38,237 nt of DNA from CAYNVS01 sp964400725 (lineage in GTDB: Bacteria; Myxococcota_A; SURF-8; CAYNVS01), in the NCBI GenBank assembly GCA_964400725.1, contig CAYNVS010000031.1:1-38237 (forward strand), in the 5' to 3' direction. The position numbers and the translations under genes were made by a program. The notes under the pieces are model-generated. The model was given only the letters and a program-made list of their open reading frames with translations. It did not search any database and was not told where the DNA came from. Below are positions 1 through 7,768 of this stretch, one piece after another. How positions within the stretch are numbered: the first letter of the stretch is position 1; each line of letters starts with the position of its first letter.

Positions 1-678
1 TTTCTCGGTGAATCCGAGCTTTATCTCCGCGCTGCCGGGCTCTTCCAGAAGACGCAGCATCTCTTGGGCGGATTTGCGCGGAATAATGACGGCGTTGGGA
101 AGATCGGCCTCGGCGTCTATCGCGTCGTCGATGACCGAGAGCTTATGCCCGTCGGTCGCGACCATGCGAAGTTTACCTTTGCCGCGCCCTTCCATGTAAA
201 CGCTGTTGAGGTATATGCGCGGGTCGTCCACCGCGGCGCTGGGGAGCACGAACGACAGCGAAGAACGCATGACTTCGCGGTTAATCGTCATAAATTCGAC
301 TTCGTCCGCGCCGGGCAGCATCGGAAAATCCTCTTCGGGAACGGTGTTCAGCTCGAAGTAAGTTTCCTTTTCGCCGAAGACTTCAATCGAGCTCTTTTCC
401 TCGTCGTAAACCACCTTTACGTTTCCTTGCGGAAGACTTTTAACGACGTTGAAGAACTTAGCGGCCGGCAGGCAGAAGCCGCCCTTGGCGGCAACGTCCA
501 CGTTGTACTTGCCTTGAATCGACTGCTCCAAATCCGTCGCCTTGACGATAATAACGTCGCTCGCCTCGGACTTGATTAGGACGTTTGAAAGAATGGGCAT
601 CGTCGTTTTCTTCTCGACGACGCTCTTCGCCCTGGACAGAGCCAGAAGCAGCACGTCTCTGTGGGATACGAATTCCAT
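1..678 (-). CDS. dnaN: DNA polymerase III subunit beta (sliding clamp), 3' end cut by window edge
   Basis: The ring-shaped clamp encircles DNA and tethers replicative polymerase. I translated the minus strand from 678 to base 1: 226 residues are open with no stop, against about 370 for the family, so the C-terminal third lies outside the window. The N-terminus (MEFVSHRDVLLLALSRAKSV), then KTTMPILSNVLI, ATDLEQSI, CLPAAKFFNVV, EDFPMLP and VATDGHKLSV, follows the order of clamp domains 1 and 2. Two ATGs lie in tandem (681 and 678); AAGGAG is too close to the first, so 678 is preferred. The upstream neighbour on this strand is a lipoprotein gene, not dnaA. Confidence 0.95.
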   Translation of the reverse strand, partial: MEFVSHRDVLLLALSRAKSVVEKKTTMPILSNVLIKSEASDVIIVKATDLEQSIQGKYNVDVAAKGGFCLPAAKFFNVVKSLPQGNVKVVYDEEKSSIEVFGEKETYFELNTVPEEDFPMLPGADEVEFMTINREVMRSSLSFVLPSAAVDDPRIYLNSVYMEGRGKGKLRMVATDGHKLSVIDDAIDAEADLPNAVIIPRKSAQEMLRLLEEPGSAEIKLGFTEK

Positions 679-746
679 CATTTTCTCCTTGCCGCGCGAA
701 AATATGCTTAATTTAAGAAATTAATTCATAACTTTTATCGTAATAG

Positions 747-772
747 TTTATACAACAAAAAAAAAGTGTCAA
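747..772 (-). promoter_or_regulatory. Possible dnaN promoter
   Basis: Read on the minus strand, a perfect TTGACA (772-767) is followed by a nine-T tract and TATAAA (752-747). The 14-nt spacing is shorter than optimal, and TAAACT at 16 nt is an alternative -10. It lies in the AT-rich gap between the C2 lipoprotein stop and dnaN. Confidence 0.35.
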
Positions 773-786
773 TCGCAAGTTTGACG

Positions 787-1374
787 CTATTGCGAAACGG
801 CGATTCGTATCGTCAGCTTAACCTTAATATCTTGGTTGGAATAGTTGTAGCCGCCGTATTGTATGGAGTTTTTAAACTCCGCGCCCGTCATTGTAATAGT
901 TGCGATTATCTCGCTTGCGCCGTCGTCTTCGTCCCATATCTCGAAGTCGATTTTATCTGAAGCGGTCAATTTGTCGGGCGTCAAGCCCGTTACGTTAAAA
1001 GATTCGTTCCAAACCGGCGCGAGCGAGTCCTGCTTTACGGTAGTCTGCCCAAGCAGCGCGCCGTTTAGCGCCATGGTCGCGTAACAGTCGGGATTGCCGT
1101 TGTTTTCGTCCCAGTACTGGACTGTGGCCGTTCCGATCTTCCACTCCGGCACGTTGGCGCTTACGATTGTTATTCTGTAATTTCCCGCGGCGTAGTCTAT
1201 TGCGTCTCCGTCGAAAGCGTCGCCCGCCTCGCCTTCGTCATCCCTCTCGCTTTCCGCCGAGTCGTCGTCGCCGCCGGATTTATTTCCGTCGTCCGAGCCG
1301 CACGAAAAAGCCGTCGACGCAAGAGCGAAAAACGCCGCAAACGCGAGCCGCGCAATCAAACTTTTCATTTTCAT
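787..1374 (-). CDS. Lipoprotein with a C2-like domain
   Basis: A 195-residue exported protein. The N-terminus (MKMKSLIARLAFAAFFALAS) is a basic and hydrophobic signal ending at Cys25, followed by a Gly/Ser/Asp/Glu-rich acidic linker to about residue 60, as in many surface lipoproteins. From about residue 65 the pattern resembles a C2 domain: ITIVSANVPEW, then DCYATMALNG, then the hallmark LAPVWNESF, then KIDFEIWDEDDGASE. Its acidic loops could bind calcium, as in C2 domains that attach to lipid. The start is set by GGAG seven bases upstream of the ATG. It lies 42 nt downstream of the dehydratase-type gene. C2 assignment is by motif only; ligand and partner are unknown. Confidence 0.7.
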   Translation of the reverse strand: MKMKSLIARLAFAAFFALASTAFSCGSDDGNKSGGDDDSAESERDDEGEAGDAFDGDAIDYAAGNYRITIVSANVPEWKIGTATVQYWDENNGNPDCYATMALNGALLGQTTVKQDSLAPVWNESFNVTGLTPDKLTASDKIDFEIWDEDDGASEIIATITMTGAEFKNSIQYGGYNYSNQDIKVKLTIRIAVSQ

Positions 1375-1416
1375 TTCAAGTCTCCTGAAATTTTCCGGGC
1401 AAAAGCGCCGCCCCGA

Positions 1417-2625
1417 TTACGCCCCAAGCATCTCTAAAAACGCTTCGAGACGAGTGTACGTCTGCTCCGCGGAAAAGGCGCGCGTGTCGGTCATGTCTCC
1501 GTCGATTATTATCGTCGGGATGCCGTATCGCTCCTTCAGTATCTTCGCCTCGTCGTATTGGCCGAACGAGTACGGCTTGCACGAACGGTTGCTGTGCATC
1601 ACAATGCCGTTCACGTCGAAACGCTTAGCGAAATACAGGAATTTATCAACCATCTTTTGCATCGGTATATTTAAATGTATAGCGGTGTAAACCTTCGCCA
1701 AACCGTCCATTCCTTCCTTCGGGTCAAGCTTCGTCTCCGGCGTGCACCACGCGTGCGTATATGTATCGGCTACGAGGCAGGCTCCAAAGTCCGCGAAGAA
1801 CTCGCTCATGCGGCCTATTTCAAACCAAATGGGGAGGTTGTCCCATAAGAGGCGTATTTTCTCGTTTGGAATCGCGCCGTAGCCGGTTTTAACGCGCTCG
1901 TCCAACTCGGACAAAAGCAGCTTGTAGTAATCGTTGCACTTTTGCTGGCCGCGGAACGTAACAATGGGCGCAAGGTGCGTGAAGGCGTCAAAGCAGCTCA
2001 TCGGAGCGGGCTTATTGCGGCACGTATCCAATACTTGCTGCCATAGTTCCACCGCCTCGGCGGAAAGATAACAGACTTCTTCGAGCTTGGAATACTCAAA
2101 CTTCTTGCCGGTAATCCGCTCAAGCGCCTCTATCATTTCCCACAGTTGTTTCTTGACGTATTCGACGACGTCCTTGTCGATTTCGCGGTAAAGAAACGGC
2201 GTATCGACCATAAGCAGCGGGACGTTGTAAATGCGAGATACTTCCTCGTACCACTTGGTTACGGTTCCGCAGATATTGTTGCAGCAAATAAGGACGTCGG
2301 GCTTGGGAAGTCCGTATATAGGGCCGCCGCGGTTGATAATCTGGCCGAAATCGCAGCGCGCGTACGAGCACAAATCGACGTTGAAGCCTCTCGCCTCGGC
2401 GTCGGCGCACACCGCCGGAGCCTCTTTCGTCGCGCCGATAAGAGCCCCGTGGTTTTCCGGATAAATCGGAATTATATCGAAGGCGTGAAGGATTTCTACC
2501 GGCGCGCCGCTGGAAACCCACGCGATAGGAACGGAGCCTTCGCTTCCTTTGGAAATCATGTAGTATTCCATGAGCATATTTTTCATATGCGAAAAAGCCT
2601 TTAACCTGCGGTCTTTGAGTTCCAT
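1417..2625 (-). CDS. 2-hydroxyacyl-CoA dehydratase / benzoyl-CoA reductase family subunit (HgdB/BcrB type)
   Basis: A 402-residue protein of the HgdB/BcrB superfamily, whose members bind a [4Fe-4S] cluster and, with a partner subunit and an ATP-driven activator, dehydrate 2-hydroxyacyl-CoAs or reduce aromatic acyl-CoAs. Conserved-looking cysteines are Cys86/Cys91 (CSYARCDFGQ), Cys114/115/119 (CCNNICG) and Cys349 in HSNRSCKPYSFGQYD, the signature of the family C-terminus. The frame stays open to 2832, but AAGGAG seven bases before the ATG at 2625 and the family length fix the start there. No second subunit and no activator ATPase is visible in the window. A role in acyl-CoA chemistry is inference; solitary members of unknown function exist. 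Confidence 0.85.
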   Translation of the reverse strand: MELKDRRLKAFSHMKNMLMEYYMISKGSEGSVPIAWVSSGAPVEILHAFDIIPIYPENHGALIGATKEAPAVCADAEARGFNVDLCSYARCDFGQIINRGGPIYGLPKPDVLICCNNICGTVTKWYEEVSRIYNVPLLMVDTPFLYREIDKDVVEYVKKQLWEMIEALERITGKKFEYSKLEEVCYLSAEAVELWQQVLDTCRNKPAPMSCFDAFTHLAPIVTFRGQQKCNDYYKLLLSELDERVKTGYGAIPNEKIRLLWDNLPIWFEIGRMSEFFADFGACLVADTYTHAWCTPETKLDPKEGMDGLAKVYTAIHLNIPMQKMVDKFLYFAKRFDVNGIVMHSNRSCKPYSFGQYDEAKILKERYGIPTIIIDGDMTDTRAFSAEQTYTRLEAFLEMLGA

Positions 2626-2669
2626 CGCGATTCTCCTTGGCAAAAATTTGAAGCCCGACAATTTTTTTA

Positions 2670-2697
2670 ATTCTATACGAAAACAAAACTTTGCCAA
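2670..2697 (-). promoter_or_regulatory. Possible promoter of the HgdB-type gene
   Basis: On the minus strand TTGGCA (2697-2692) and TAGAAT (2675-2670) are separated by 16 nt, about 45 nt upstream of the preferred ATG. This is a pattern match only. Confidence 0.4.
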
Positions 2698-2741
2698 AAC
2701 AAAAATAGATTGCGGCTTATTTTTCCGCAGATTCATCTCCA

Positions 2742-2790
2742 GTTTGTAAAAAAACCGCGGAGGCCGCCGAGAAGGAGCAAATTTTTTAGA
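2742..2790 (+). repeat. GC-rich intergenic repeat, copy A
   Basis: This copy has the layout GTTTGTAAAAAAAC, then CGCGGAGGCCGCCGAGAA, then an A/T run ending TTTTTTA. It aligns closely with 27492-27540 and more loosely with 14908-14958. The core resembles the short tandem 'CCGCGGAGAACGCGGAG'-like intergenic repeats found in many environmental bacterial genomes; its function is unknown. Confidence 0.6.
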
Positions 2791-2930
2791 ATTAATTTCG
2801 CGCTCCTCGCTTAACTCCGCGCTTTTCAGCAAGAGTAAGAACGAATCAAATTTTCCGCCGCGCCGAAAAAAACTTTTTGATTGCCAAACGGCGCTGATAT
2901 ATATTTATTAATTTGGAGAAAAGCGCGTAA

Positions 2931-4688
2931 ATGACGAAAGTTTTGCTCGTAAAATGCAGCGACGCGTGGGACAGAAAAAAATCGAGCCACGTTTTATGCC
3001 CGCCGCTGGGGCTGCTTTACGTAGTAGCGTGCGCCCGCGCGTTCGCAAAAGGCGATTACGATTTCAAAGTAGCAAACGTCGAAATGCTTGACGGCGGCGA
3101 GGCGGAGCTGCGCGCGATTATAAAGGATTACGCGCCCGGCGTCGTAGGGCTTTCGGCGGTTACCGCAGAAGCGCAAAACGCGGCTCGCTGGGCGGCGTTC
3201 GTAAAGTCGAATTTTCCGGACGCGAAAGTGATTTTAGGCGGCCCGCACGTAACCATGTACCCCGACGCCATGCGCAACCCCGACTTCGATTACGGAATTC
3301 GAGGCGAGGGTTTTCTCTCCGCTCCCGCGCTGCTGGACGCAATTGTACAAGGCGCGGACGTCTCGCAAGTTCCGGGTTTGGTCGCCGCAAAGCGAGACGG
3401 AACGCTTGTTATGAACGAAGAGAGGGCGGTCGAAAACCTCGACGATTTGCCGTTTCCGGCGTGGGACGCGATAGACGCGAACCCGTACTCGCAGCGAAGC
3501 AACTTCTCGCTGTTTTACGCCCACGGCAGACGCTACGCGAGCGCGATTACCAGCCTCGGCTGCCCTTATTCCTGCGCGTTCTGCCACCGCATTTTCGGCA
3601 AAAAGGCGCGCCTGATGAGCGCGGACCGCGTTCTGCGGAACTTTTTTTGGCTGAAGGAAGCTTTCGGCGCGAAGGAAATCGTCATTGTGGACGACATCTT
3701 TAATATAGACCGAAAGCGGATGCTTGAAATATTCGAAGGACTTATTAGCGCGGGCTCGCCGCTCGCGCTGTCGTTCCCGAACGCAATCCGGGGCGACATA
3801 ATGGACGACCGATCAATCGAAGCGATGGCTCGCGCCGGAACGTATTACTGCATGGTTTCGATAGAAACCGCGAGCGAAAGGCTGCAAAAGCTGATTAGTA
3901 AAAACCTCGACGTCGCGAAAACGGTTAAAACGCTTGAAAAGATGGACGCCGAAGGAATAATCACGGGCTCGTTCTTCATGCTCGGGCTGCCCGGAGAAAC
4001 GGAAGAGGAAATGCTCGCGACGATAGAACTCGCGAAACATCCGGCGTTGGACTACCCGCGCTTCTTCGCGGCGATACCTCAGCCCGGCACGAAAATGCGG
4101 GAGCTGGCGGAAAAGCTCGGCAAGGCTCCCGTTGAAAAAGGCTTCTCCGATTACTTTTACAGCAAACCGTCTATAAATTGCTCCGCGCTAAGCGACGAGC
4201 GCTTCGCGCAGATATACGAAATGGCGCAGGCGGTAACCGCCGAAAAGATGAACGCGAAGAAACTCGCCGACAAAATGCGCCGCTTCGGTCTTAGCGTAAT
4301 GGCCGACGACGAGCACGTAAGAGACGCGAAAACGCCTCTGCGCGCGGGCGGCGTAAAACGCGCCGAAGGCGAAATCGAAATAAAAGAATTCTCCAAATTT
4401 CTCGACAAAGCGGAAGCTCTGTTTATAAAAATGAAAGAAAAAGGAGCGCGCGCGGCGGGGTTCGTTATTTCGGAAACGAGACGCGGCGCAAAGGAGCTCG
4501 ACGTTTCGCTTGCGTCCGACGCCGGAGAAAGCCTGGAAGTCAAGTTTTTAAAACGGGACGACGACGCTCCGTCGTTTTATAAAGGGCGCGTATTCGACCT
4601 CGCGGTAGGAGGCAAAACCGCTCTGGGCGGGGCTCGGAAGGCCGCCGCGGAAGCGCTGCGAAAGCTTGCGGAAAAAATTGAACAATGA
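2931..4688 (+). CDS. B12-binding-domain radical SAM protein
   Basis: A 585-residue protein. Residues about 1-145 form a cobalamin-binding-type Rossmann fold (CPPLGLLYVVACARAF, VVGLSAVTAEA, VILGGPHVTMYPD, YGIRGEG). The canonical DxHxxG cobalamin-ligand motif is not evident. The radical SAM core follows, with the [4Fe-4S]-binding CX3CX2C at Cys211, Cys215 and Cys218 (SLGCPYSCAFCHR), and continues to about residue 400 (GLPGETEEEM). Such enzymes perform methylations or other radical rearrangements on lipids, cofactors or natural products; the substrate cannot be read here. A Lys/Glu-rich C-terminal extension of about 150 residues has no recognised motif. The ATG has GGAG about 12 nt upstream. The GNAT gene follows after 27 nt and may be cotranscribed. 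Confidence 0.9.
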   Translation: MTKVLLVKCSDAWDRKKSSHVLCPPLGLLYVVACARAFAKGDYDFKVANVEMLDGGEAELRAIIKDYAPGVVGLSAVTAEAQNAARWAAFVKSNFPDAKVILGGPHVTMYPDAMRNPDFDYGIRGEGFLSAPALLDAIVQGADVSQVPGLVAAKRDGTLVMNEERAVENLDDLPFPAWDAIDANPYSQRSNFSLFYAHGRRYASAITSLGCPYSCAFCHRIFGKKARLMSADRVLRNFFWLKEAFGAKEIVIVDDIFNIDRKRMLEIFEGLISAGSPLALSFPNAIRGDIMDDRSIEAMARAGTYYCMVSIETASERLQKLISKNLDVAKTVKTLEKMDAEGIITGSFFMLGLPGETEEEMLATIELAKHPALDYPRFFAAIPQPGTKMRELAEKLGKAPVEKGFSDYFYSKPSINCSALSDERFAQIYEMAQAVTAEKMNAKKLADKMRRFGLSVMADDEHVRDAKTPLRAGGVKRAEGEIEIKEFSKFLDKAEALFIKMKEKGARAAGFVISETRRGAKELDVSLASDAGESLEVKFLKRDDDAPSFYKGRVFDLAVGGKTALGGARKAAAEALRKLAEKIEQ

Positions 4689-4715
4689 GCGCGAAATGAA
4701 ATTAAGGAATTGCGG

Positions 4716-5285
4716 ATGAACGAAAAAGAACCCGTTTCGATTTTTTTAAAAGGCGAAAGAATATCTCTTAGGCCTATGCGCTCGGCGGACGCGGCGCGTT
4801 ACGCGGCGTGGATAAACGATAAGGAAATAGCGGATATGCTCGCCTTCCACAGGCCGATAACGCTGGAGTCGGAAAACGAATGGCTGTCTGCGGCCTTGAA
4901 GGCCAAGCCGACGGAAGAGATTAATCTGGGAATTTGGACTAACGAGCCGGAGGAGCTTATCGGCAATCTCGGTCTGTTCGATATGGACTTGCGCAGCCGC
5001 CGCGCAACGATGGGAATATTCATCGGCGACGCGAAGAATTTCGATAAAGGGTACGGAAGCGAAGCGATTCGGCTGCTTTTACGCTACGCTTTCGACACGC
5101 TCAACCTGAATAAAGTCTGCCTGAGGCATCTGGCGACGAACGAGCGCGGACGCGCGTGTTATCTTAAGGTCGGGTTCAAGCAAGCCGGACTTCAGAAACG
5201 GCACGTTTTCTCGAACGGCGAATACGCGGACGTCGTTATAATGGAAATATTCGCGGACGAATTCCGCGCGCTTTACGGCAAATAA
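4716..5285 (+). CDS. GNAT N-acetyltransferase (RimJ/RimL-like)
   Basis: A 189-residue GNAT-fold protein that would transfer an acetyl group from acetyl-CoA to an amine. The fold is seen in order: ISLRPMRSADAARYAAWIND at the N-terminus, then IGNLGLFDMD, then the acetyl-CoA pyrophosphate loop region KGYGSEAIRLLLRYAF, then LNKVCLRHLATNERGRACYL and KVGFKQAGL. This order resembles the RimJ/RimL group that acetylates protein N-termini or small molecules. A TTG at 4710 is possible, but AAGGA is seven bases from the ATG at 4716, which is preferred. It sits between the radical SAM and TauE genes on the same strand. Its substrate is unknown. Confidence 0.9.
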   Translation: MNEKEPVSIFLKGERISLRPMRSADAARYAAWINDKEIADMLAFHRPITLESENEWLSAALKAKPTEEINLGIWTNEPEELIGNLGLFDMDLRSRRATMGIFIGDAKNFDKGYGSEAIRLLLRYAFDTLNLNKVCLRHLATNERGRACYLKVGFKQAGLQKRHVFSNGEYADVVIMEIFADEFRALYGK

Positions 5286-5307
5286 AAAGAAAGCCGGCTT
5301 AAGCCGT

Positions 5308-6075
5308 ATGTCCCCCGATTTGTTCCAAACGGTTTTCGTATGCTCGCTGGTCTTCGTCGCGGGCTTCGTCGATTCCATCGCCGGAGGCGGGGGACTGATA
5401 AGCACTCCCGCGTACGTCGCCGCGGGGCTGCCGCCGCACATCGCGCTGGGCACCAACAAATTTTCCGGCTTCTTCGGAACGCTTTCGGCTGTAATTAGCT
5501 ATCTGCGGGCGGGCAAAGCCCATCTCAAGGCCGGAGTATGGGCGACTATCGGGTCTATAACGGGCTCCGCGATAGGCGCAAAACTTGTCTGTCTCGCGTC
5601 GGCGCAGGCGATAAACACTATGATGCTTACCGTCATACCGGCGGTTTTGATATTTTTTCTTTTTAAAAACAGGTTCATGCCGGAGCGCAAAAGCGGAGAG
5701 CCGGTTAAAAACCTTGCTCAGAAAGCGCTCGCAATCGGGTTCGTAGTCGGCGCGTACGACGGTTTCTTCGGCCCCGGAACGGGCACGCTGCTTACCGTGG
5801 CCTTCTTCTCGTTCCTCGGCCTCGACCTTATGTCGAGCGCGGGGAGCGCGAGGCTGTCGAACATGGGAAGCAACGTCGGTTCGCTGGCGGTTTTTTTAAT
5901 TAACGGCAAAGTGCTTTTTCCGCTTGCGCTTTACGCCGCCGCGGCCGGAATTGCGGGCAATCAGCTCGGCGCGGCGCTCGCTTTAAAAAAGGGCGAAAAG
6001 ATAATAAAACCGTTTATGGCGTTGGTTTTGCTGCTTTTGCTGGCCGAGGTTGCCAGAAGGAGGTTTGCGACATGA
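5308..6075 (+). CDS. TauE/SafE family (DUF81) membrane permease
   Basis: A 255-residue polytopic inner-membrane protein. It shows the two internally related family halves: FVDSIAGGGGLISTPAYVAAGLPP with GTNKFSGFFGTLSA near the N-terminus, and GAYDGFFGPGTGTLL with SNMGSNVGSLAVFLINGK in the second half. Family members export or import sulfite, sulfonates or other small organic anions. Eight or so hydrophobic segments fit the fold. Its last four bases overlap the start of the ApbE lipoprotein gene (ATGA at 6072), so the two are probably translationally coupled. The transported compound cannot be assigned. Confidence 0.9.
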   Translation: MSPDLFQTVFVCSLVFVAGFVDSIAGGGGLISTPAYVAAGLPPHIALGTNKFSGFFGTLSAVISYLRAGKAHLKAGVWATIGSITGSAIGAKLVCLASAQAINTMMLTVIPAVLIFFLFKNRFMPERKSGEPVKNLAQKALAIGFVVGAYDGFFGPGTGTLLTVAFFSFLGLDLMSSAGSARLSNMGSNVGSLAVFLINGKVLFPLALYAAAAGIAGNQLGAALALKKGEKIIKPFMALVLLLLLAEVARRRFAT

Positions 6076-7163
6076 AAAAAAACAAAAGAATTCTTAGGGC
6101 GCTCGCGGCGTCTTGCGCGCTTTTTACGGCTGCGCTTACGATATTTTGCGCGGGCTGCGGATCGTGCTCGCGGGAGGCGAAGAAACAAACCGAGCAGGCC
6201 GCCAAACCGGGCGGGCTCGTCCTTTCGACCGGCGGTTTTTTCGAAATTGAGTCCGCTTATTTCAAAGGAGAGCCTTCTCTTCTCAGCTTTAAAATCGCCC
6301 CCGCCGACGAGAATTACGCGAAAAAAATAGCGGACGAATGCGGAAAGGAAATTAAACGCCTCGAAGGAATTTTCGACGCGTCCGATCCGGACTCCGAAAT
6401 AGGCAGACTAAACGCGGCGGAAAAAATCGCGCCGGTCGAAGTTTCCGAAGAGCTCGCGGAGGCGCTGAAAACCGCCGCCGCGGTTTACTACAACTCGATG
6501 GGCGCCTTCGACCCGACCATGAACCCGGTCAAAAGGGTTTACGCCGCCGCTAAAGCCGAGGGCAAGGATCCCGACGCGGAAGAGCTTAAAGAGGCTCTGC
6601 AGCTTTGCGGCTTCAACAAGTTCGCCTTCAAAGACAAAGCCGCGTCGTTTCTCGAACCGAAAATGGAGCTTGATTTCGAAGCGTTGGGGCGCGGGCTGGT
6701 CGTCGATAAAATTATTGCCAAGCTCAAAGAAATGGGCGCGGACGAAGGGTATTTCAGCCTCGGCGGCCAGTCGGCTTCTTTCGGCAAACAAACCGGCAAA
6801 CTGCGCCGGATAGACGCGCAAAGCCCCGCCGAGCGCGGCGCGCTTTACGGATATTTTGAAAAAGCCGGACAGTTTAAAATTTCCGCGCAGGGAGGCAAAG
6901 ACGGCCTGCGGGCGTTCGACTCGAAAACCGGCAAAGCGTCCCCCAACGGGATGACCGTAATAACGGCGTCGTTCGGAGACAACCTTTCAAACGCGGCGCT
7001 AGGCGCGGTAGCGCGCGCGATAGCCGTCATGGGGCCGGAAAAGGGGCTCGACTTCTGCAAACGCTTCAGGTGCGAGGCGGCGATTATTTACGACGACGGA
7101 ACCGGCTCGGTAAAAGAATTAAAAAGCGCGGAGCTTGGGTATTATTTCAAGAAAGCGCAATGA
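6072..7163 (+). CDS. apbE: ApbE-family lipoprotein (FAD:protein FMN transferase), divergent
   Basis: A 363-residue exported protein. ApbE enzymes attach FMN from FAD to a Thr or Ser of extracytoplasmic redox proteins. The signal peptide ends at a probable lipobox Cys29 (FCAGC). Recognisable ApbE blocks are FDPTMNPV at 146-153, LDFEALGRGLVVDK at 200-213 and FSLGGQ at 228-233. Two blocks are eroded: the usual His-containing HxxDPxTG is RAFDSKTGK at 280-288, and the metal-binding AD...TAL block reads GDNLSNAALGA near 302-312. Activity is therefore uncertain, and a structural or binding role is possible. A strong GAAGGAGG precedes the ATG, which overlaps the TauE stop. The tight link to TauE suggests a shared process. 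No obvious flavinylation target is nearby. Confidence 0.8.
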   Translation: MKKNKRILRALAASCALFTAALTIFCAGCGSCSREAKKQTEQAAKPGGLVLSTGGFFEIESAYFKGEPSLLSFKIAPADENYAKKIADECGKEIKRLEGIFDASDPDSEIGRLNAAEKIAPVEVSEELAEALKTAAAVYYNSMGAFDPTMNPVKRVYAAAKAEGKDPDAEELKEALQLCGFNKFAFKDKAASFLEPKMELDFEALGRGLVVDKIIAKLKEMGADEGYFSLGGQSASFGKQTGKLRRIDAQSPAERGALYGYFEKAGQFKISAQGGKDGLRAFDSKTGKASPNGMTVITASFGDNLSNAALGAVARAIAVMGPEKGLDFCKRFRCEAAIIYDDGTGSVKELKSAELGYYFKKAQ

Positions 7164-7216
7164 GGACCAGCCCGCAGAATTGACGAGAGCCGCTAAAAAG
7201 GGTATTACTTTTTAAA

Positions 7217-7768
7217 ATGTGGAGATACTACGCGCTGCTTGCGATTTCCGGGGTTTTATGCGCCGCTTCCGCCGCGCTGCTTTTTAACGGGCTGTTCGGC
7301 CTTATAAAAGGGAAAGCTCTTTCGCCTTCGCCGCAAAAAGCCGTCGCGCGCGGATCCGACGCTTTTATTTGGAGCGTTTTCAGCCTTGCGGCGTCGCTGG
7401 CGTTCGCTTATTTCGGCGCGCTCATCCACCAAAAAAATTCCGCGTATCTGCCCGCATGGGCGTTTAAAGATTTTGAAACGAGCCTCCCCTTAGACTGCCC
7501 GCTGTCCAGGCTTGAAAAGTTCGACAAAACGCGCTTTGCGGCCGAATTCGCCTGCGAAAAAGACTGCGCCGAAATTTCCGGCAGGCTGGCCGCGGACGCA
7601 AAGTTCAAACGCGCCGACTTCCGCATGGACGGAGCGATGTTTAAAACGTCCGATCTTCCGGCCAAATACGCCGTGGCTCTGGTTCCCCGCGGCCCGTCGT
7701 CCTGCCGAATAGTCGTTTACGAAGAAAACGAGCCCGCGCCGAAGGAAAAGAAAAAGGACCAGCCTTAA
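7217..7768 (+). CDS. Hypothetical membrane protein with two N-terminal helices
   Basis: I do not recognise this 183-residue protein. Two hydrophobic segments (about residues 4-30 and 51-70) are followed by a soluble domain of about 110 residues with four cysteines in the middle (LDCPLSRLEKF, FACEKDCAEISG) and one near the end (SSCRIVVYEEN), finishing in a charged tail. The Cys-containing domain would lie outside or inside depending on topology. The start has no clear Shine-Dalgarno; AGGG is about 15 nt upstream. It follows apbE by 53 nt on the same strand and may be cotranscribed. Its stop overlaps the stop of the convergent HPt gene by four bases. Confidence 0.6.
   Translation: MWRYYALLAISGVLCAASAALLFNGLFGLIKGKALSPSPQKAVARGSDAFIWSVFSLAASLAFAYFGALIHQKNSAYLPAWAFKDFETSLPLDCPLSRLEKFDKTRFAAEFACEKDCAEISGRLAADAKFKRADFRMDGAMFKTSDLPAKYAVALVPRGPSSCRIVVYEENEPAPKEKKKDQP

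Larger units (their letters stand above)
2626..2930. other. Divergent intergenic region without a gene
   Basis: About 305 bases between the HgdB-type gene (minus) and the radical SAM gene (plus). It holds candidate promoters for both directions and one copy of the GC-rich intergenic repeat (2742-2790). On the plus strand TATATA near 2900, with TTTTGA 17 nt upstream, may serve the radical SAM gene. The reading frame entering it from the HgdB-type gene has no family similarity. Confidence 0.6.

Noticed and set aside
64..579. Plus-strand frame of 171 residues at the left end
   Set aside because: The opposite strand encodes the beta clamp with conserved motifs; this frame is a shadow.
2626..2832. 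N-terminal extension of the HgdB-type protein by 69 residues
   Set aside because: It is Lys/Arg-rich with no family similarity, lies in an AT-rich gap with a repeat, and a strong Shine-Dalgarno sits at the internal ATG at 2625.
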